Position numbers and translations under genes: made by a program. The notes beneath the pieces are model-generated. The model saw only the letters and a list, made by a program, of their open reading frames with translations, did not search any database and had not been told where the DNA came from. Below are positions 1 to 10,870 of a stretch of 64,000 nucleotides of DNA, piece by piece (position 1 is the stretch's first letter; each line of letters begins with the position of its first letter). The DNA is taken from assembly GCA_963691815.1 (NCBI GenBank), contig OY829645.1:3162001-3226000 (forward strand), written 5' to 3'. Origin of the DNA: Echiichthys vipera. Taxonomy: Eukaryota > Chordata > Actinopteri > Perciformes > Trachinidae.

Positions 1-760
1 GAACCAATTAGTGGAAACAGTCAATAATGAAATGGCCGAGCTTCACTAAATATAGAGAAAACTAAATACATGCTCTATGGGAAAAAAGGCTGCAACAAGT
101 GTATTGACATTCAAGTTAATGGAGGGAATATTGAAAGGGTTAGTGAGAACAAAGTGCTGGGAGTGATTATCGATGACATGTTTAGTTGGAAGCCATAGAT
201 AAGACAATTAAAAAGTAAGCTGTCCGGGAGCTGGTCCTTACTTTGGAAGGCACAAAAAATACTAAATCAGAAGGCACTTCATCTGTTGTATTGTGCACTA
301 GTCTCTCCACACCTACAATACTGTAAAGAGGTGTGGGGACACACTATAAAGACAACAAACTTCTAGAATTCTACATTACGCCATCTATAGGGCACATCAA
401 TTATTTATCAAATCAAAAATACCAAAATTATATAATTTAATACAATTTCGAACAGTACGGATGATGTACAAGGCTACCAACAAAAGCCTCCCTTACAACC
501 TGCAAATACTATTTTTAGACAGATAGGAGGGACACAATCTGAGAGGGAAAATGATTTTCAGGCAGAGAAAGGTACGAACTTCATTCAAATCCTTTACCAT
601 GTCATGTCAGTGGAATGATCTAGATTAGCGGGTCAAAAAATCAGCAAAACTGAGTGTCTTCAAAAGGAAGTATATAAATATGACTATTAATCGTTACAGA
701 ATGACCCAGGATGAGGGTTGATAAAGGTCAAAGGCAGGGGTCAGCAGATAGTGTGTTGAG
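1..760 (+). pseudogene. 3' part of a CR1/L2/Rex1-like LINE reverse transcriptase
   Basis: Plus-strand translation gives the thumb region and C-terminus typical of fish CR1/L2/Rex1-clade reverse transcriptases. A motif close to LGVIIDDMFSWKP lies near 155-197, followed by a stretch matching the usual LLYCALVSPHLQYC-type helix near 285-330. A TAG stop sits directly after this SWKP block and further stops and frame changes follow, so the copy is dead. The catalytic YxDD box and everything upstream lie outside the window. An A-rich run at about 763-772 may mark the 3' tail. The clade is inferred from motif style only; assignment between Rex1, L2 and CR1 is uncertain. Confidence 0.7.
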
Positions 761-879
761 ACAAAAAAAAAACACTTGCGGCCAAACAATAGCTGACTCT
801 GAAAAGCACAGTACGAGGCAAAGGTCAACTAGTGTGTAAGCAGGATGTTTTCTTTTTTCTTTAGTTTTGTTTTGGCTTT

Positions 880-2141
880 CCTCAGATTGATTTTACTCTT
901 TCTTGAAAAAAAAATCTTCTCCTTGCTCGCTTATTTTCCACCACCTTTGGAGGAGTTTCCCATTTGGATCTTGGGGTTTCCAGTCCATACTCTGCACAGA
1001 TGTTTCTATACACTATGCCAGCCACTTGGTTATGCTATTCCATGTAAGCTTTCCCTGCCAGCATCTTGCACCCTGCGGTTTTGTGTTGGATCGTTTCAGG
1101 TGCCTCTTTGCACAACCTACACCTTGGGTCTTGTCTGGTGTGGTATATCTGGGCCTCTATCGCTCGCTCTGGTGCACAGGGCCTGCTCCTGTGCAACCAT
1201 GATGAGTGCCTCAGTGCTGTCCTGTAGGCCAGCCCTCTCTAGCCATTGGCCGCCTTCCTTACGGCTTGCGTACAGTCTCAGGGTGCTGGATTTGGGATGG
1301 AACCCGCTATGCATGGTGAGGAGCTTCCGGGTCTTAACATCTGTGGTCTGTATCTCGTCCTTTGGCCACCTGATTATTCCTGCAGGATATCTGATCACTG
1401 GCAGGGCGTTTATTTCCCGGGAATTGTTCTTGACATTGAGCTGGCTTCTTAGGACTTGTCTTACTCGCTGGAGGTATTTGGCAGTTGCCGCTTTCCTCTT
1501 TGCCTGTTCGAGGTTGCCATTTGTCTGTGGTATCCAAGGTACTTGTAACTGTCCTCCACTTCTGCTATTGTTCCTTCTGGGAGTGGGACCCCCTCGGTGT
1601 GGACTACCCTGCCTCTCCGTGTCACCATCCTACTACATTTCTTGAACCCGAATGACATCCCAATGTCATTGCTGTAGATCCTGGTGGTGTGGATCAGGGG
1701 ATCGATGTCCTGTTCGCTCTTAGCGTACAGCTTGATGTCATCCATGTAGAGGAGGTGACTGATTGTGGCTCCGTTCTTGAGGCGATATCCATAGCCAGTC
1801 TTGTTGATTATTTGGCTTAGGGGGTTCAGACCTATGCAGAACACCAGTGGGGACAGAGCATCTTCTTGGTAGATGCCACATTTGATGGATACTTGTGAAA
1901 GTGGCTTACCATTGGCCTCAAGTGTGATTTTCCACATCCCCATTGAGTTTGCAAAGAAGGCCCTTACAGTCCTGTTGATGTTCCACAACTTCAAGCATTC
2001 TGCGATCCATGTGTGTGGCATTGAATCGTAGGCTTTCTGGTAATCAATCCAGGCAGGTTGGTGTGCCGGAACTTGCAGTCTTGGGCGACTGTCTTGTCAA
2101 CCAGGAGCTGGTGTTTGGCTCCTCTGGTGTCTCCGCAATGA

Positions 2142-2142
<1 letters not shown>
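880..2142 (-). pseudogene. R4/Dong-like LINE (restriction-like endonuclease type), broken
   Basis: Read on the minus strand, 2021-1461 encodes a reverse transcriptase palm with GIYQEDALSPLVFC and the catalytic box YMDD (within LLYMDDIKLYAK), then a KYLG motif. The next block (1398-1117) is in another frame and continues into the thumb. A cysteine-rich segment before the restriction-like endonuclease can be followed to about 880, where the element is cut before the nuclease core. The N-terminal part stops at the AT repeat at 2144. At least two frameshifts are needed to read through. Known families of this type insert through a PD-(D/E)XK endonuclease, which is lost here. The R4/Dong/Rex6 label is an inference. 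Confidence 0.75.

Positions 2143-2143
<1 letters not shown>

Positions 2144-2212
<69 letters not shown>
2144..2212. repeat. (AT)n microsatellite
   Basis: About 34 uninterrupted AT units. It separates the minus-strand R4-like LINE from the plus-strand nuclease fragment and is the breakpoint of both. Confidence 0.98.
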
Positions 2213-2215
<3 letters not shown>

Positions 2216-2756
2216 AAAGAGTGGCTGCCTGTGACAGATGGCATAAAGGGCAAGAGGGGAAACTAACAGCCTCCAACTTTGGGAAGATAATGAAAAGGAA
2301 GAAGGTCACAGTGCAGTTCATACAGTCAATATACTACCCAAAACCCTTGACCTCTACAGCAACAAGCTATGGCTCTGCCAATGAGGGAAAACAACTCTAC
2401 CAGGAGAAACATCCTGATCTGCACAGGCATGAAGCTGGCCTGATGCTACAACCAGAGCTGGAGTTTCTTGGTGCAACACCAGATGCCACAATATGTGACA
2501 GCGGGGCGACTGGACTGCTTGAAATCAAGTGCTCTTTTGGAGCAAGGGACTTGACAATAACAGAGGCAGCAACGACTATTAAATGTTTCTGTGTAGTCAA
2601 CAATGGACAAGAGATCAAAGTGTCAAAAACACATGACTGTTACTGTAAAATCCAAGGACAGCTGCTGTTAAGTGGCCTTGGTTTCTGTGATTTTGTACTT
2701 TATACAAGGAAAGATCTGTACACAGAGAGAGTTTATAGAGTTCATGAATGCAATGA
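2213..2756 (+). pseudogene. YqaJ/lambda-exonuclease-like nuclease domain fragment
   Basis: An open frame of about 180 codons shows the order expected for a YqaJ-type PD-(D/E)XK exonuclease: a GxxNEGK-like helix, the metal-binding Asp in LGATPDATI, the E-x-K pair in GLLEIKCSF, and a downstream Gln-rich helix (YCKIQGQLLLSG). These are the residues used by lambda-exonuclease family enzymes to degrade DNA ends. The N-terminus is cut by the AT repeat and the C-terminus runs into the LINE that begins near 2760. Related domains are common in uncharacterised fish and cnidarian proteins, many of them probably carried by mobile elements. It is open throughout, so either the fragment is recent or it is an exon. 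Confidence 0.7.
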
Positions 2757-2768
2757 TTTCCAAGCATC

Positions 2769-4606
2769 ATGAATTGCATGCCAATAATTTACGAGATTAT
2801 ACCCCCAGGGGAGCCCGAGGGGGGGGGGGGTGAGAGCTTCACCCGGACAGACCACACGGCATCGACACATGGCAATGTAAACTCGACTACGAATGCACAA
2901 TGCATCTGTGGAAAAGTGTGCAAGAACTCACGTGGCCTCAAGATACATCTTGCCAGGATGATATGTAGGGACCAGGGGAACATACTGCAACGCACAGGAC
3001 CTGGTCCTGGTGAGACGCAGGAGGAGCCCAGCCAGGAAGCACCCCACAGTGCAGTTCAGCCTCTGAACCCCTGCAGGTCATTCCATCAGATGCAGATCAA
3101 GTGGCCTTCATCTAACAGCCAGGCAACATGGGCACAGTTCGATACAGACGTAAGCTATATCTTGGAAACCACCACCAAGGGAGAATTGGACAGACGCCTC
3201 GAGACTATGACATCCATCATAGTCAGCTACGCAGCAGAGAGGTTTGGCCTCAGTGAGAGCAAGAACCCCAGGACCAAATTCACACTGAACCGCCGAGCGA
3301 CTCAGATACACAAACTGCGCCAAGAACTGCGGAGCCTCAAGAAGCAGTACAAGGTGGCAGGTGAAGAGGAGAAACAACCCCTGGCAGAGCTTCGCAATAT
3401 TCTGAGGAAAAAGCTCATGACGCTGCGACGTGCAGAAGGGCACCGAAGGCGAAGAAAGGAGAGAGCAAGGAAACGTGCTGCGTTCATCTCCAACCCCTTC
3501 ACCTTCACTAAGAAGCTGCTTGGAGACAAAAGGAGTGGCAACCTCATGTGCTCAATGGCAGAGGCAAACACCTTTCTGCACAACACCCTCAGCGACCCAG
3601 AGAGGGACCAGGAGCTTGGACCACAGAGGACCCTCATTAGCCCGCAAGCACCAACAGTGGAGTTTGTAATGACGGAACCCAGCTGGGCTGAAATACAGGA
3701 GGTTGTGAAGGGAGCCAGTTCAGCATCAGCCCCAGGCCCCAGCGGTGTTCCATACACTGTGTACAAACGCTGTCCACAACTACTGCGTCATCTGTGGAAG
3801 CTGTTGATGGTGATTTGGCGCAGGGGACAAGTGGCAGGCCAGTGGAGATGTGCAGAGGGTGTGTGGATCCCGAAGGAAGAGGACTCAAAGGACATCAGTC
3901 AGTTTAGGACGATCTCGCTACTAAGCGTTGAAGGCAAGATTTTCTTCAGCGTCTTGTCACGACGACTAACTGAATTCCTCCTGAAGAACAGTTATATTGA
4001 CACCTCGGTTCAGAAGGGTGGGATTCCTGGAGTGCCTGGATGCCTGGAACATACAGTAGTGGTAACACAACTCATCAGAGAGGCTCATGGAGACTTGACC
4101 GTACTGTGGCTGGACCTAGCCAATGCCTATGGCTCCATACCTCACAAGCTGGTTGAAGTTGCCCTGCTGCAACATCACGTTCCCAAAAAAGTCATAGACC
4201 TTATCCTGGATTATTACAGCAACTTCAGGCTAAGAGTCACCGCTGGATCGGGCACATCGGACTGGCATCGACTTGAGAAGGGCATAATAACAGACTGCAC
4301 AATCTCAGTCATCCTGTTCGCACTCGCCATGAACATGATCGTCAAGTCAGCAGAGGTGGAGTGCAGGGGACCCCTGACAAAATCTGGAGTATGCCAGCCC
4401 CCTATAAGAGCGTTCATGGACGACCTGACTGTCACCAACACATCTGTCCCGGGCTGCAGATGGATTCTGCAAGGGCTAGAGAAGCTCATCACATGGGCAA
4501 GGATGAGCTTTAAGCCAGTAAAATCAAGATCTCTGGTGCTCAAGAAGGGAAAGGTGACAGATAGGTACCGCTTCTCTCTGGTTGGAGCCACCATCCCGTC
4601 CATTAC
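2769..4606 (+). pseudogene. LINE ORF, part 1: zinc finger and reverse transcriptase
   Basis: The frame opens at 2769 and carries a CxCxxxC...H....C finger (CICGKVCKNSRGLKIH) near residues 45-65, which in R2-type elements helps bind target DNA. A long basic coiled region (residues about 180-240) precedes the reverse transcriptase: SAPGPSGVPY, the first catalytic Asp in LDLANAYGSIPH, and the FMDD box at 4413-4424. One family-typical Gly before the CTIS motif appears as Asp (ITDCTIS), a possible damaging change. The frame is interrupted at 4606 by the solo LTR, which adds about 27 spurious codons before a stop at 4688. A G-run at 2820-2830 sits in the N-terminus. Confidence 0.85.
4603..4606. repeat. 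Target-site duplication TTAC, left copy
   Basis: TTAC at 4603-4606 is repeated at 6254-6257, directly flanking the solo LTR. The match can be stretched to ATTAC if the last A of the LTR is shared. Confidence 0.85.
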
Positions 4607-6253
4607 TGTAGGACCTCATGAGGAAAATGCTGTTCAAGGAGTTTTTGTGTCTGGCTGTCTGCTCAGCGTCGCAGGAAGACAGCCGTAGATAAGACATTTA
4701 AATGCTTGTTTTGATAAGAGATACGGTGGGGTTTACAACCTCGGACCCTCTTGGGGTAATAAAACTTAGAACTCCAGGTCTCAGGACCCCCTTTAAACCT
4801 AAATTAACGTCAAATATGACCGCACATCGAACTGGAGGAGCTGTCTCTGGGAGGCAGATGGACTTTTATTAATAAAATCTAAGCAACAGAACTTTGAGTA
4901 GATATGTATATGCATTATTTGTATCTTGTTGTGATTATGTTCATGTGGTTTCAGAAGTGCAAAGTCTCTATCTAATTCCGGAAATATTGTTTGTGTTTTA
5001 ATAATAGGCCCGTCACTCAGTATCTGTATCTGTTAAAACTGTCTGCCTAAAGATTTTGGTTAAATTGGATATCAAGAAGATTAATAACGTAAAATCAACC
5101 AGAGATAGTTTAATCTTCCCTGTTAGAATTCCGGCATAAAAAGCAGTTAAGTCACTCAGAACCAGAGGGCTAGGTCAGAAAGAGCCGCCTTCTCAATACC
5201 CACGTAGATAAGAGAGGGACAGCTCTTGCCCTCACTCTCTCTCACTCTCTGCAACTTCCTCCTGCACCTCTGACCCCCCGCTGTTACTTCACCTCCTGCA
5301 CTTATCTCTTCTCCCCTCTTCGTTCCCTTTGTTCTTTTGTCTAACTTTGCTAACCCAAAGTTAGCAAGAGACGTTGTTTTCTTACTTAAGTATTTTCGTT
5401 TATTAATCTATTTTTAACACGCAATTTTATAAGTTTCTACGACACATTTTTATTTTTCCTAAGTATAGTAAAACCCCTCGTGCCGTCTTTTCCTTTCTGT
5501 CTGGCCGACAAATTGCATCAAACTCTAGTTCAGAACCGGTCAGAATATTTGTCAACCCACAAACAACTTCCAGAGGCAGGCCACCTGAAGAGCTGAATTC
5601 AAGTCAGGACGAGAGCAGACGAGCCCGCCGAACCAACCACACAGCTGACCCAGTCTACAGAACCAGAACTAAGGTCCGCCAAACACCTGGACGCGGACCT
5701 AGGAACCTGCATCGGTACTGTAAGACGCCAGGGCGACTATAATATCAACGGCAAAGTAAGGCTGGCCTTTTAATGCAACTCTTGGTTAAACGTTGGTGAC
5801 AGTTAAATTCTGATCCGAGTTCTGTTGACAGTTTAATTAGAACCAGTTTCGGTCCGCCAGTAATATTATATGTCAGCCCGTAGGTCAGAATCATTCTGGT
5901 CTTTCTGGACTTTTTCATATCCACATTTAACCTCTTTTTCACTTATCTATTCAATGTTGCACTATTCTGTATTCTTCTTCCGTTCTGTGCAGAAAGTGTT
6001 GGTCACTGATAAGGCTGTGGTACGAACTAACGCGTTCAAGATGAGACTGATACAATTTAACAATCAATTACTTTAAATTACTAACAGGTATTAAACCTTC
6101 ACCAAAGTTTAATAAACATCCTGTCTTAATTTGGTGTGGTGCCCTTACTTCGAGTTAAAATAAATCCTAAATTTTAACGAGTCGAGTTAATTCATAATTA
6201 ATTCAGCAACTGATATATTTTAGCCATAACAAAAGTAGGCTTACTCTCCTACA
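4607..6253. mobile_element. Solo LTR of a retrovirus-like element
   Basis: A 1,647-bp insertion starts TGTAGGA and ends TCCTACA, a perfect 7-bp terminal inverted repeat with the TG...CA ends of LTRs, and is flanked by 4-bp copies of TTAC. No coding region for gag or pol is present, so this is a solo LTR left by LTR-LTR recombination. Its orientation is judged plus from a TATA-like box at 5135 and an AATAAA at 6111. Four-base duplications fit retroviruses of the gamma/epsilon type, but the family is not established. The terminal TGTAGG...CCTACA is shared with the LTR at 20460-26888, hinting at related families. Confidence 0.85.
5135..5143 (+). promoter_or_regulatory. TATA-like box in solo LTR
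   Basis: CATAAAAAG followed about 75-100 bp downstream by pyrimidine-rich CTCACTCTCTCTCACTCTC sequence, an arrangement common in LTR promoters. Prediction from sequence only. Confidence 0.4.
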
Positions 6254-7583
6254 TTACCGAACAGTCAGTCAAGAGTCTTGGAAAGCTCTTTGATTGCAGC
6301 CTCAAAGACTCGTCATCCATCCAGAGAACAAGCAAGGAGCTTGAGGGCTGGTTGAGAAGCGTCAACAGATCTGGCTTGCCAGGGAGATTCAAGGCCTGGA
6401 TTTACCAGCATTTCATCCTGCCCCGCATCCTGTGGCCTCTGCTAGTATACGCAGTACCCATTACAACTGTAGAGGCCATGGAGAGAAAGATCAGCAGCTA
6501 CTTGCGAGGATGGCTTGGCCTACCCCAAAGTCTGAGCAGTGCTGCCCTGTACGGCAGTAGCAACACCTTTAAGCTTCCATTCAGTGGACTCACTGAAGAG
6601 TTCATGGTGACTAGAACTCGAGAAGCCCTGCAGTACAGGGAATCCAGGGATGAAAAGGTGGCATCGGCTGGCATCCAGGTGCGAACAGGCTGGAAATGGA
6701 GGGCAGACGAGGCTCTGGAAGTGGCAGAGGTGCGACTGAGGCAGAAGGTACTGGTTGGGTCCATAGCCTCAGGGCGCGCAGGTATTGGCTATTTCCCATC
6801 ACCCAGGGTGACAAAGCCCAGGGAAAACAGCGGCAACACCTCATCCAGCAGGAAGTGCGGGCATGCGTGGATGGGTGGGTATGGGACAACAGGGAGCTTG
6901 GACTAAATGGGAGAATGTTCTGCAACGGAAGATCACCTGGCCCAAGATCTGGAGAGCAGACTCCCTTAACATCAGGTTCCTAGTCCAAGCTGTTTATGAT
7001 GTCCTACCCAGTCCATCCAACCTCCATGTCTGGGGCAAATCAGAGACACCATCCTGCCCCCAGTGTCCAGGAAGGGGATCCCTGGAACACCTCCTCAGTA
7101 GCTGCCCAAAAGCCCTTGGAGAGGGGCGCTATCGCTTGCGCCACGACCAGGTGCTGAAGGCGGTTGCTGAGAGTATAGCCAAGGCCATTAACACCACCAA
7201 GGGCCACAGAAAGCCTCAGCCAATCAGATTCCACAGAGCTGGAGAGAAGCCCACTATCCAAGCGAGGGCCAGGTCAGGTCTCCTCACTACCGCCACAGAC
7301 TGGCAGCTAGAAGTGGACCTGGGCAAACAGCTGAAGATCCCAGCAAGAATAACAACAACACGGCTCCAACCAGATATGATCATTGTTTCTGATTCCACCA
7401 AACAATTGATCATCCTGGAACTGACAGTGCCCTGGGAAGAACGCATGGAGGAGGCTAATGAGCAGAAGCGTGCCAAGTACCAGGAGCTGGTGGAGGAGTG
7501 TAGGAGCCAAGGCTGGAGGACCTCTGAGGTGGGAGGCTGAGGATTTGCAGGGCGGTCCCTCTGCAAAGTCCTCACCATGCTGG
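6254..7583 (+). pseudogene. LINE ORF, part 2: RT thumb and restriction-like endonuclease
   Basis: Continues the LINE directly after the TTAC duplication with the KSLGKLFD-type thumb motif. The frame holds to about 6860, then moves by a frameshift into a second frame ending at 7540. The second frame has the cysteine knuckle CPQCPGRGSLEHLLSSC near 7055-7110 and the endonuclease with RLQPDMIIV and the catalytic ELTVPWEE strand near 7365-7440. These families nick target DNA with this nuclease and prime reverse transcription there. A stop at 7538-7540 comes early for the family and the sequence then runs into the retrovirus-like element at 7584. Confidence 0.85.
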
Positions 7584-7973
7584 TGTGAGAAATAACCAAA
7601 GATTGACCTACCTTATTTATCTATGATGTAAATCCCTGTATGTTGATTAACATAACATTCAAGCTGTGAATGACTGCTGGGAGGGATTGTGGATAGGAGT
7701 CACATGGGTTGCAAATGGTGACATTTGGGGGGTCGTAAAACACTGATAACATCCACTGGGGTCATAAACATTAGGTAGTGTGTTTTTGTTACTTTGATGT
7801 CCTTGTGTTTGTAAGATGCTTTGATGTGAGTGTATATCTGCTGAAGTGATTTCAAGACAGGCAGAGATGGTTGGAGACCCGACGGTTGTGGTAGCGTCTC
7901 TCCTGTATGCATGCAGTATTTAGTAAAGACATGATTTGAGAAACACTGAGGACTCCAGAGAATTTCTTTCACA
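7584..7973 (+). repeat. 5' LTR of retrovirus-like element
   Basis: 390 bp beginning TGTGAGAAATAACC and ending TTTCACA. Compared with the 3' LTR I see a/g at the CTGGGA(G)GG site, a/t in CATTA(T), a 2-bp length change in the ACTTTGATGTCC region and g/t in GTGAGTGT, and no other clear differences. Confidence 0.93.
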
Positions 7974-7976
7974 ATT

Positions 7977-7995
7977 TGGCGACGAGGATGGGATT
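7977..7995 (+). promoter_or_regulatory. Primer-binding site, tRNA-Ser(GCU) type
   Basis: TGGCGACGAGGATGGGATT starts 3 bp after the 5' LTR. From memory of vertebrate tRNA-Ser(GCU), this is complementary to its 3' end including CCA over all 19 bases. It would prime minus-strand DNA synthesis. Confidence 0.8.
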
Positions 7996-8127
7996 GTACG
8001 ATCCGTTGATCAGGCCGGTAAGGAAAAATTCCGCTCCGCCAAGGAGGACAGGATTGTCAGTAATGGGTGCTGGACAGCGGACGCTCCATCCATTTTAAAC
8101 GTGAGTACAGTGTTTTTTAAATCATAT

Positions 8128-8550
8128 CTCGTGTGTAATTTTGAAGACAAGCTTCATTTACTTGTGGGTTTTTTGAAGCTCAGAAGAAGGTGTGTAAAAC
8201 CTAGGCGACAGTTCGAGAACCTGTGTGTGGTCTGCTGTCAAGATATTCTGTAATTCCTGTGAGAGGTATGAATATAAGGTCTGACGAGTCCTTTTTGTGG
8301 AGGTCAGGACCGTCTTCATATGTCCTTTGGTTTTGAATACTAGTTTCATTTTCTGTGTGATTTTGAGGCTCTGAGAAGGCGTGGTAACCTAGGTGACAAT
8401 GTGGAGTGAGTGGTGACAAGGTGGAGTTCGAGACAATGTGGTCTGCGTTCTGATATTCTATAAATCCTTTAGGGTTGAATATCAAGGTCCAATGAGTCCC
8501 TTTTGGACATTGTGACCGTCTTCATATTTTCTGTGTAATTTTATTTTGTA
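8128..8550 (+). repeat. Diverged tandem duplication in the 5' leader
   Basis: Two successive blocks of about 200 bp, roughly 8128-8340 and 8341-8550, share the ordered motifs CTGTGTGATTTTGA-like, CTCAGAAGAAGG/CTCTGAGAAGGC, CCTAGGCGACA/CCTAGGTGACA, GATATTCT, and GACCGTCTTCATAT. They lie between the primer site and gag, where retroviruses carry packaging signals. Confidence 0.65.
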
Positions 8551-9074
8551 GACTAGTTTAATAAAAATATATATACAGTATATGCACTTAAAGGTATATA
8601 AGTGATGTCTTAAAATAGACATAAATGAGTATAATGTGCTGTGAGAGGTTGGTGCGACCTAACAAATGAGAGAAGTGTTTTTGGAAAATACACAAGCATT
8701 TAGGGAGAAAATTAAGGATTTCTGAATCAATTATTTAAAGGAGTAGACATTTTTTAAATGCAAATATAATTTGCGTGAGTGTAGGGATGCTTCCCAACTA
8801 CAATAAAATGGGCGTATGATTGTGGTAAGAAAACTAAACTTTGTGATAACTACTTTCAGTGTCTAAATATCCAGTTTGGATATTAAAGGGTGCGTTGCTC
8901 GGAACGAAGGTGTTGTACAAACCACCTGGCTGAAAGGTTATCCGAAGTTAGTGGATGTGTGATAAGATCTAACCATCTTTGTATGGGAAGATCAGCGTGT
9001 GTGAAATAGTCTGAGTGATTGATAAGCCCATTGAAAGCGAAAAGCACATCCGTTTAAGTGAATCAATAGACAAC

Positions 9075-9815
9075 ATGGGTAACAAAACTGGAAAACTCAA
9101 GTCAGTATCTGATCCTCTTACGGGTCCTTCTAAATTAATGGCAGAGAAATGGGGTAAAAGTGTTGTTGAAAATGTTCCACTGTGGCACCATTTGACTGAA
9201 GAAGTTTTTCCTATATTAGGCACATTGAGCACTGATTGTTTGAAAAGGTGTAGAGTGTTGTTAGAAGAGAAAAAGGGAAAGAAAGTAAGAAAAACAATAG
9301 ACTGGCAAGCATTTGAAAAATGGGAAAGAGAAGCAGCTTTTAGGGAAGCTAAGTATTACCAGCAGGGTGGGGCATATAATCCTGAAAAGAAATGGAAGCC
9401 GCACCAACCCAACATCAGAGGGAGGCGTAGACTGGGTCCAAGCCAGGATTTCCAGGAGCACACCAACAGCCGAGACAGATACAAGATACAGTGCTACAAT
9501 TGCGGGGGCCATGGGCATTTGTCATATGATTGTCCTACAATGACATCCGACCAGCGAGGAGGACAAAATCCAGGGGAATCATGGCCACACGCACCATCAA
9601 GAGGTCTCTCTGTACAGTCTCTGGGGCTACAGGTAGCGCAACCAAAGGAAACAGTGGAGGCAGGTCAGAGAATACAACACATAGACACATATACACATGT
9701 AGACACTGTTGAGGATAGTGACAAACCAGTTGTCACATATCAACAATATATACACTTAACACAAGACTCTAAAACACCCCCTACATTGCTACTAAACATA
9801 AAGGTATTAATGTGA
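9075..9815 (+). CDS. Shortened Gag-like protein with zinc knuckle
   Basis: The best start is the ATG at 9075 because it gives MGNKTG, a consensus N-myristoylation signal used by retroviral Gag to reach the membrane; an upstream in-frame start-like codon at 9015 is less likely. The 246-residue product has a charged helical middle and a CCHC zinc knuckle (CYNCGGHGHLSYDCP) near residues 163-177, which binds genomic RNA. No recognisable capsid core lies between, and the protein is about half the usual Gag length, so part has been deleted. The frame is open to the stop at 9813-9815. Confidence 0.75.
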   Translation: MGNKTGKLKSVSDPLTGPSKLMAEKWGKSVVENVPLWHHLTEEVFPILGTLSTDCLKRCRVLLEEKKGKKVRKTIDWQAFEKWEREAAFREAKYYQQGGAYNPEKKWKPHQPNIRGRRRLGPSQDFQEHTNSRDRYKIQCYNCGGHGHLSYDCPTMTSDQRGGQNPGESWPHAPSRGLSVQSLGLQVAQPKETVEAGQRIQHIDTYTHVDTVEDSDKPVVTYQQYIHLTQDSKTPPTLLLNIKVLM

Positions 9816-10434
9816 CATTCCTTGTAGATTCGGGAGCACAAGTCTCTGTAATCCAATCCTAATTACTCCCTGAGGCACCCAAAACAAGCAAATTGTTAAA
9901 GACAATATGAGCTTCAGGGGTTCCAGGCTTTGAGCCATTGTCTCAGCCACTGACTGTATGGTTTGGAGATTACAGAGGTGAGCATCAATTCCTTCTCCTG
10001 TTAATTTGTTAGCATGTGACCTTGTGTGTGCTCTAGGCATTGATGTACATTGTGATTCCACAGGAATCAAGGTGATATGTGCCAAAGCTGGTCTATATCC
10101 TGTCTCTGTTTCTGGGAGTGATTATCAATATTCTTGGGACCTAATTCTTGGGCTAAATTTAAAGGGTATAGACAAACTGTTGTCCATGATACCACAGATT
10201 ACAGAGACACCTAAGTATCTGCAGTGTGTGTCACATTTCTCACAAAAATCTAAAGATTACACCTATGAAGATACCTGGAATGTGGGAGGGTATAAGGATG
10301 CAATAGGTATAGATACAGTTTTTGTGGGTTTAGAGTTTGCAGCTGCGTCAGTAAGTCTGTCTGAAACTCAGTTGACCTTGTTTTCAATGCCTGGGTCTGT
10401 GCCTCACATTCCAAAAAAAAAAAATCCGATGTAG
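9800..10434 (+). pseudogene. Retroviral protease-like region, interrupted
   Basis: Immediately after gag, in a different frame, the aspartic-protease signature LVDSGA occurs with its DSGA residues at 9827-9838. Stops follow within about 30 codons. The downstream open stretch 10006-10434 has no domain I can name but lies where the rest of protease or a linker would be. It ends in an A-run (10415-10424) next to a stop. The frame change between gag and this block could be either programmed or decay; I saw no convincing slippery site. Confidence 0.55.
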
Positions 10435-10639
10435 CATGGACCAAATTGGGACCCTGGGTTAAGGCAGCTTTACTGACGACAGATTGACAAAATAGACCAA
10501 ATGGTAGTTGTTACTCCCCATCAATGAAAATCACATCTTATCCTGTAAACATGAAAGCAGCAGTCAATCAATTCTCACATACACAAATGAGGTGACACTA
10601 ATGACATTAACTACTGAAGAGGAAGCATTGGTTTCAACA

Positions 10640-10870
10640 AGTACCTGGGAAATTGTGGGCTCAAAATAAATTTGATTTTGGAAATGTAAAAGGAGCAATT
10701 CCTGTTACTGTTCAGCAAAAATCTGTTTTCAGACCATGCAAAAGACAATATCCACGTAGCCCAGAATCTGTTGAAGGCATAGATCCTGTCATTCTGTCTC
10801 TCATAAAACAAGGTGTCATTGTGGAATATCTCAAATATACCTCCCATTTTAGAAGAGGCATCATAGATGT
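10640..10870 (+). pseudogene. Start of retroviral-type pol, truncated
   Basis: The open stretch 10653-10889 contains RQYPRSPESVEGIDPVI and LIKQGVIVE, which is the conserved entry segment of gamma/epsilon-type reverse transcriptases. The sequence then loses similarity at about 10830, before any of the palm motifs. No YxDD box, RNase H or integrase was found up to 12347, so the rest of pol is deleted. 10900-12335 shows no frame that I can assign to env. Confidence 0.65.

Noticed and set aside
845..1645. A 266-codon plus-strand open frame
   Set aside because: It is the antisense of the R4-like reverse transcriptase; its hydrophobic look comes from the complement.
2009..2321. Ile-Tyr repeat proteins on both strands
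   Set aside because: They are translations of the (AT)n microsatellite.
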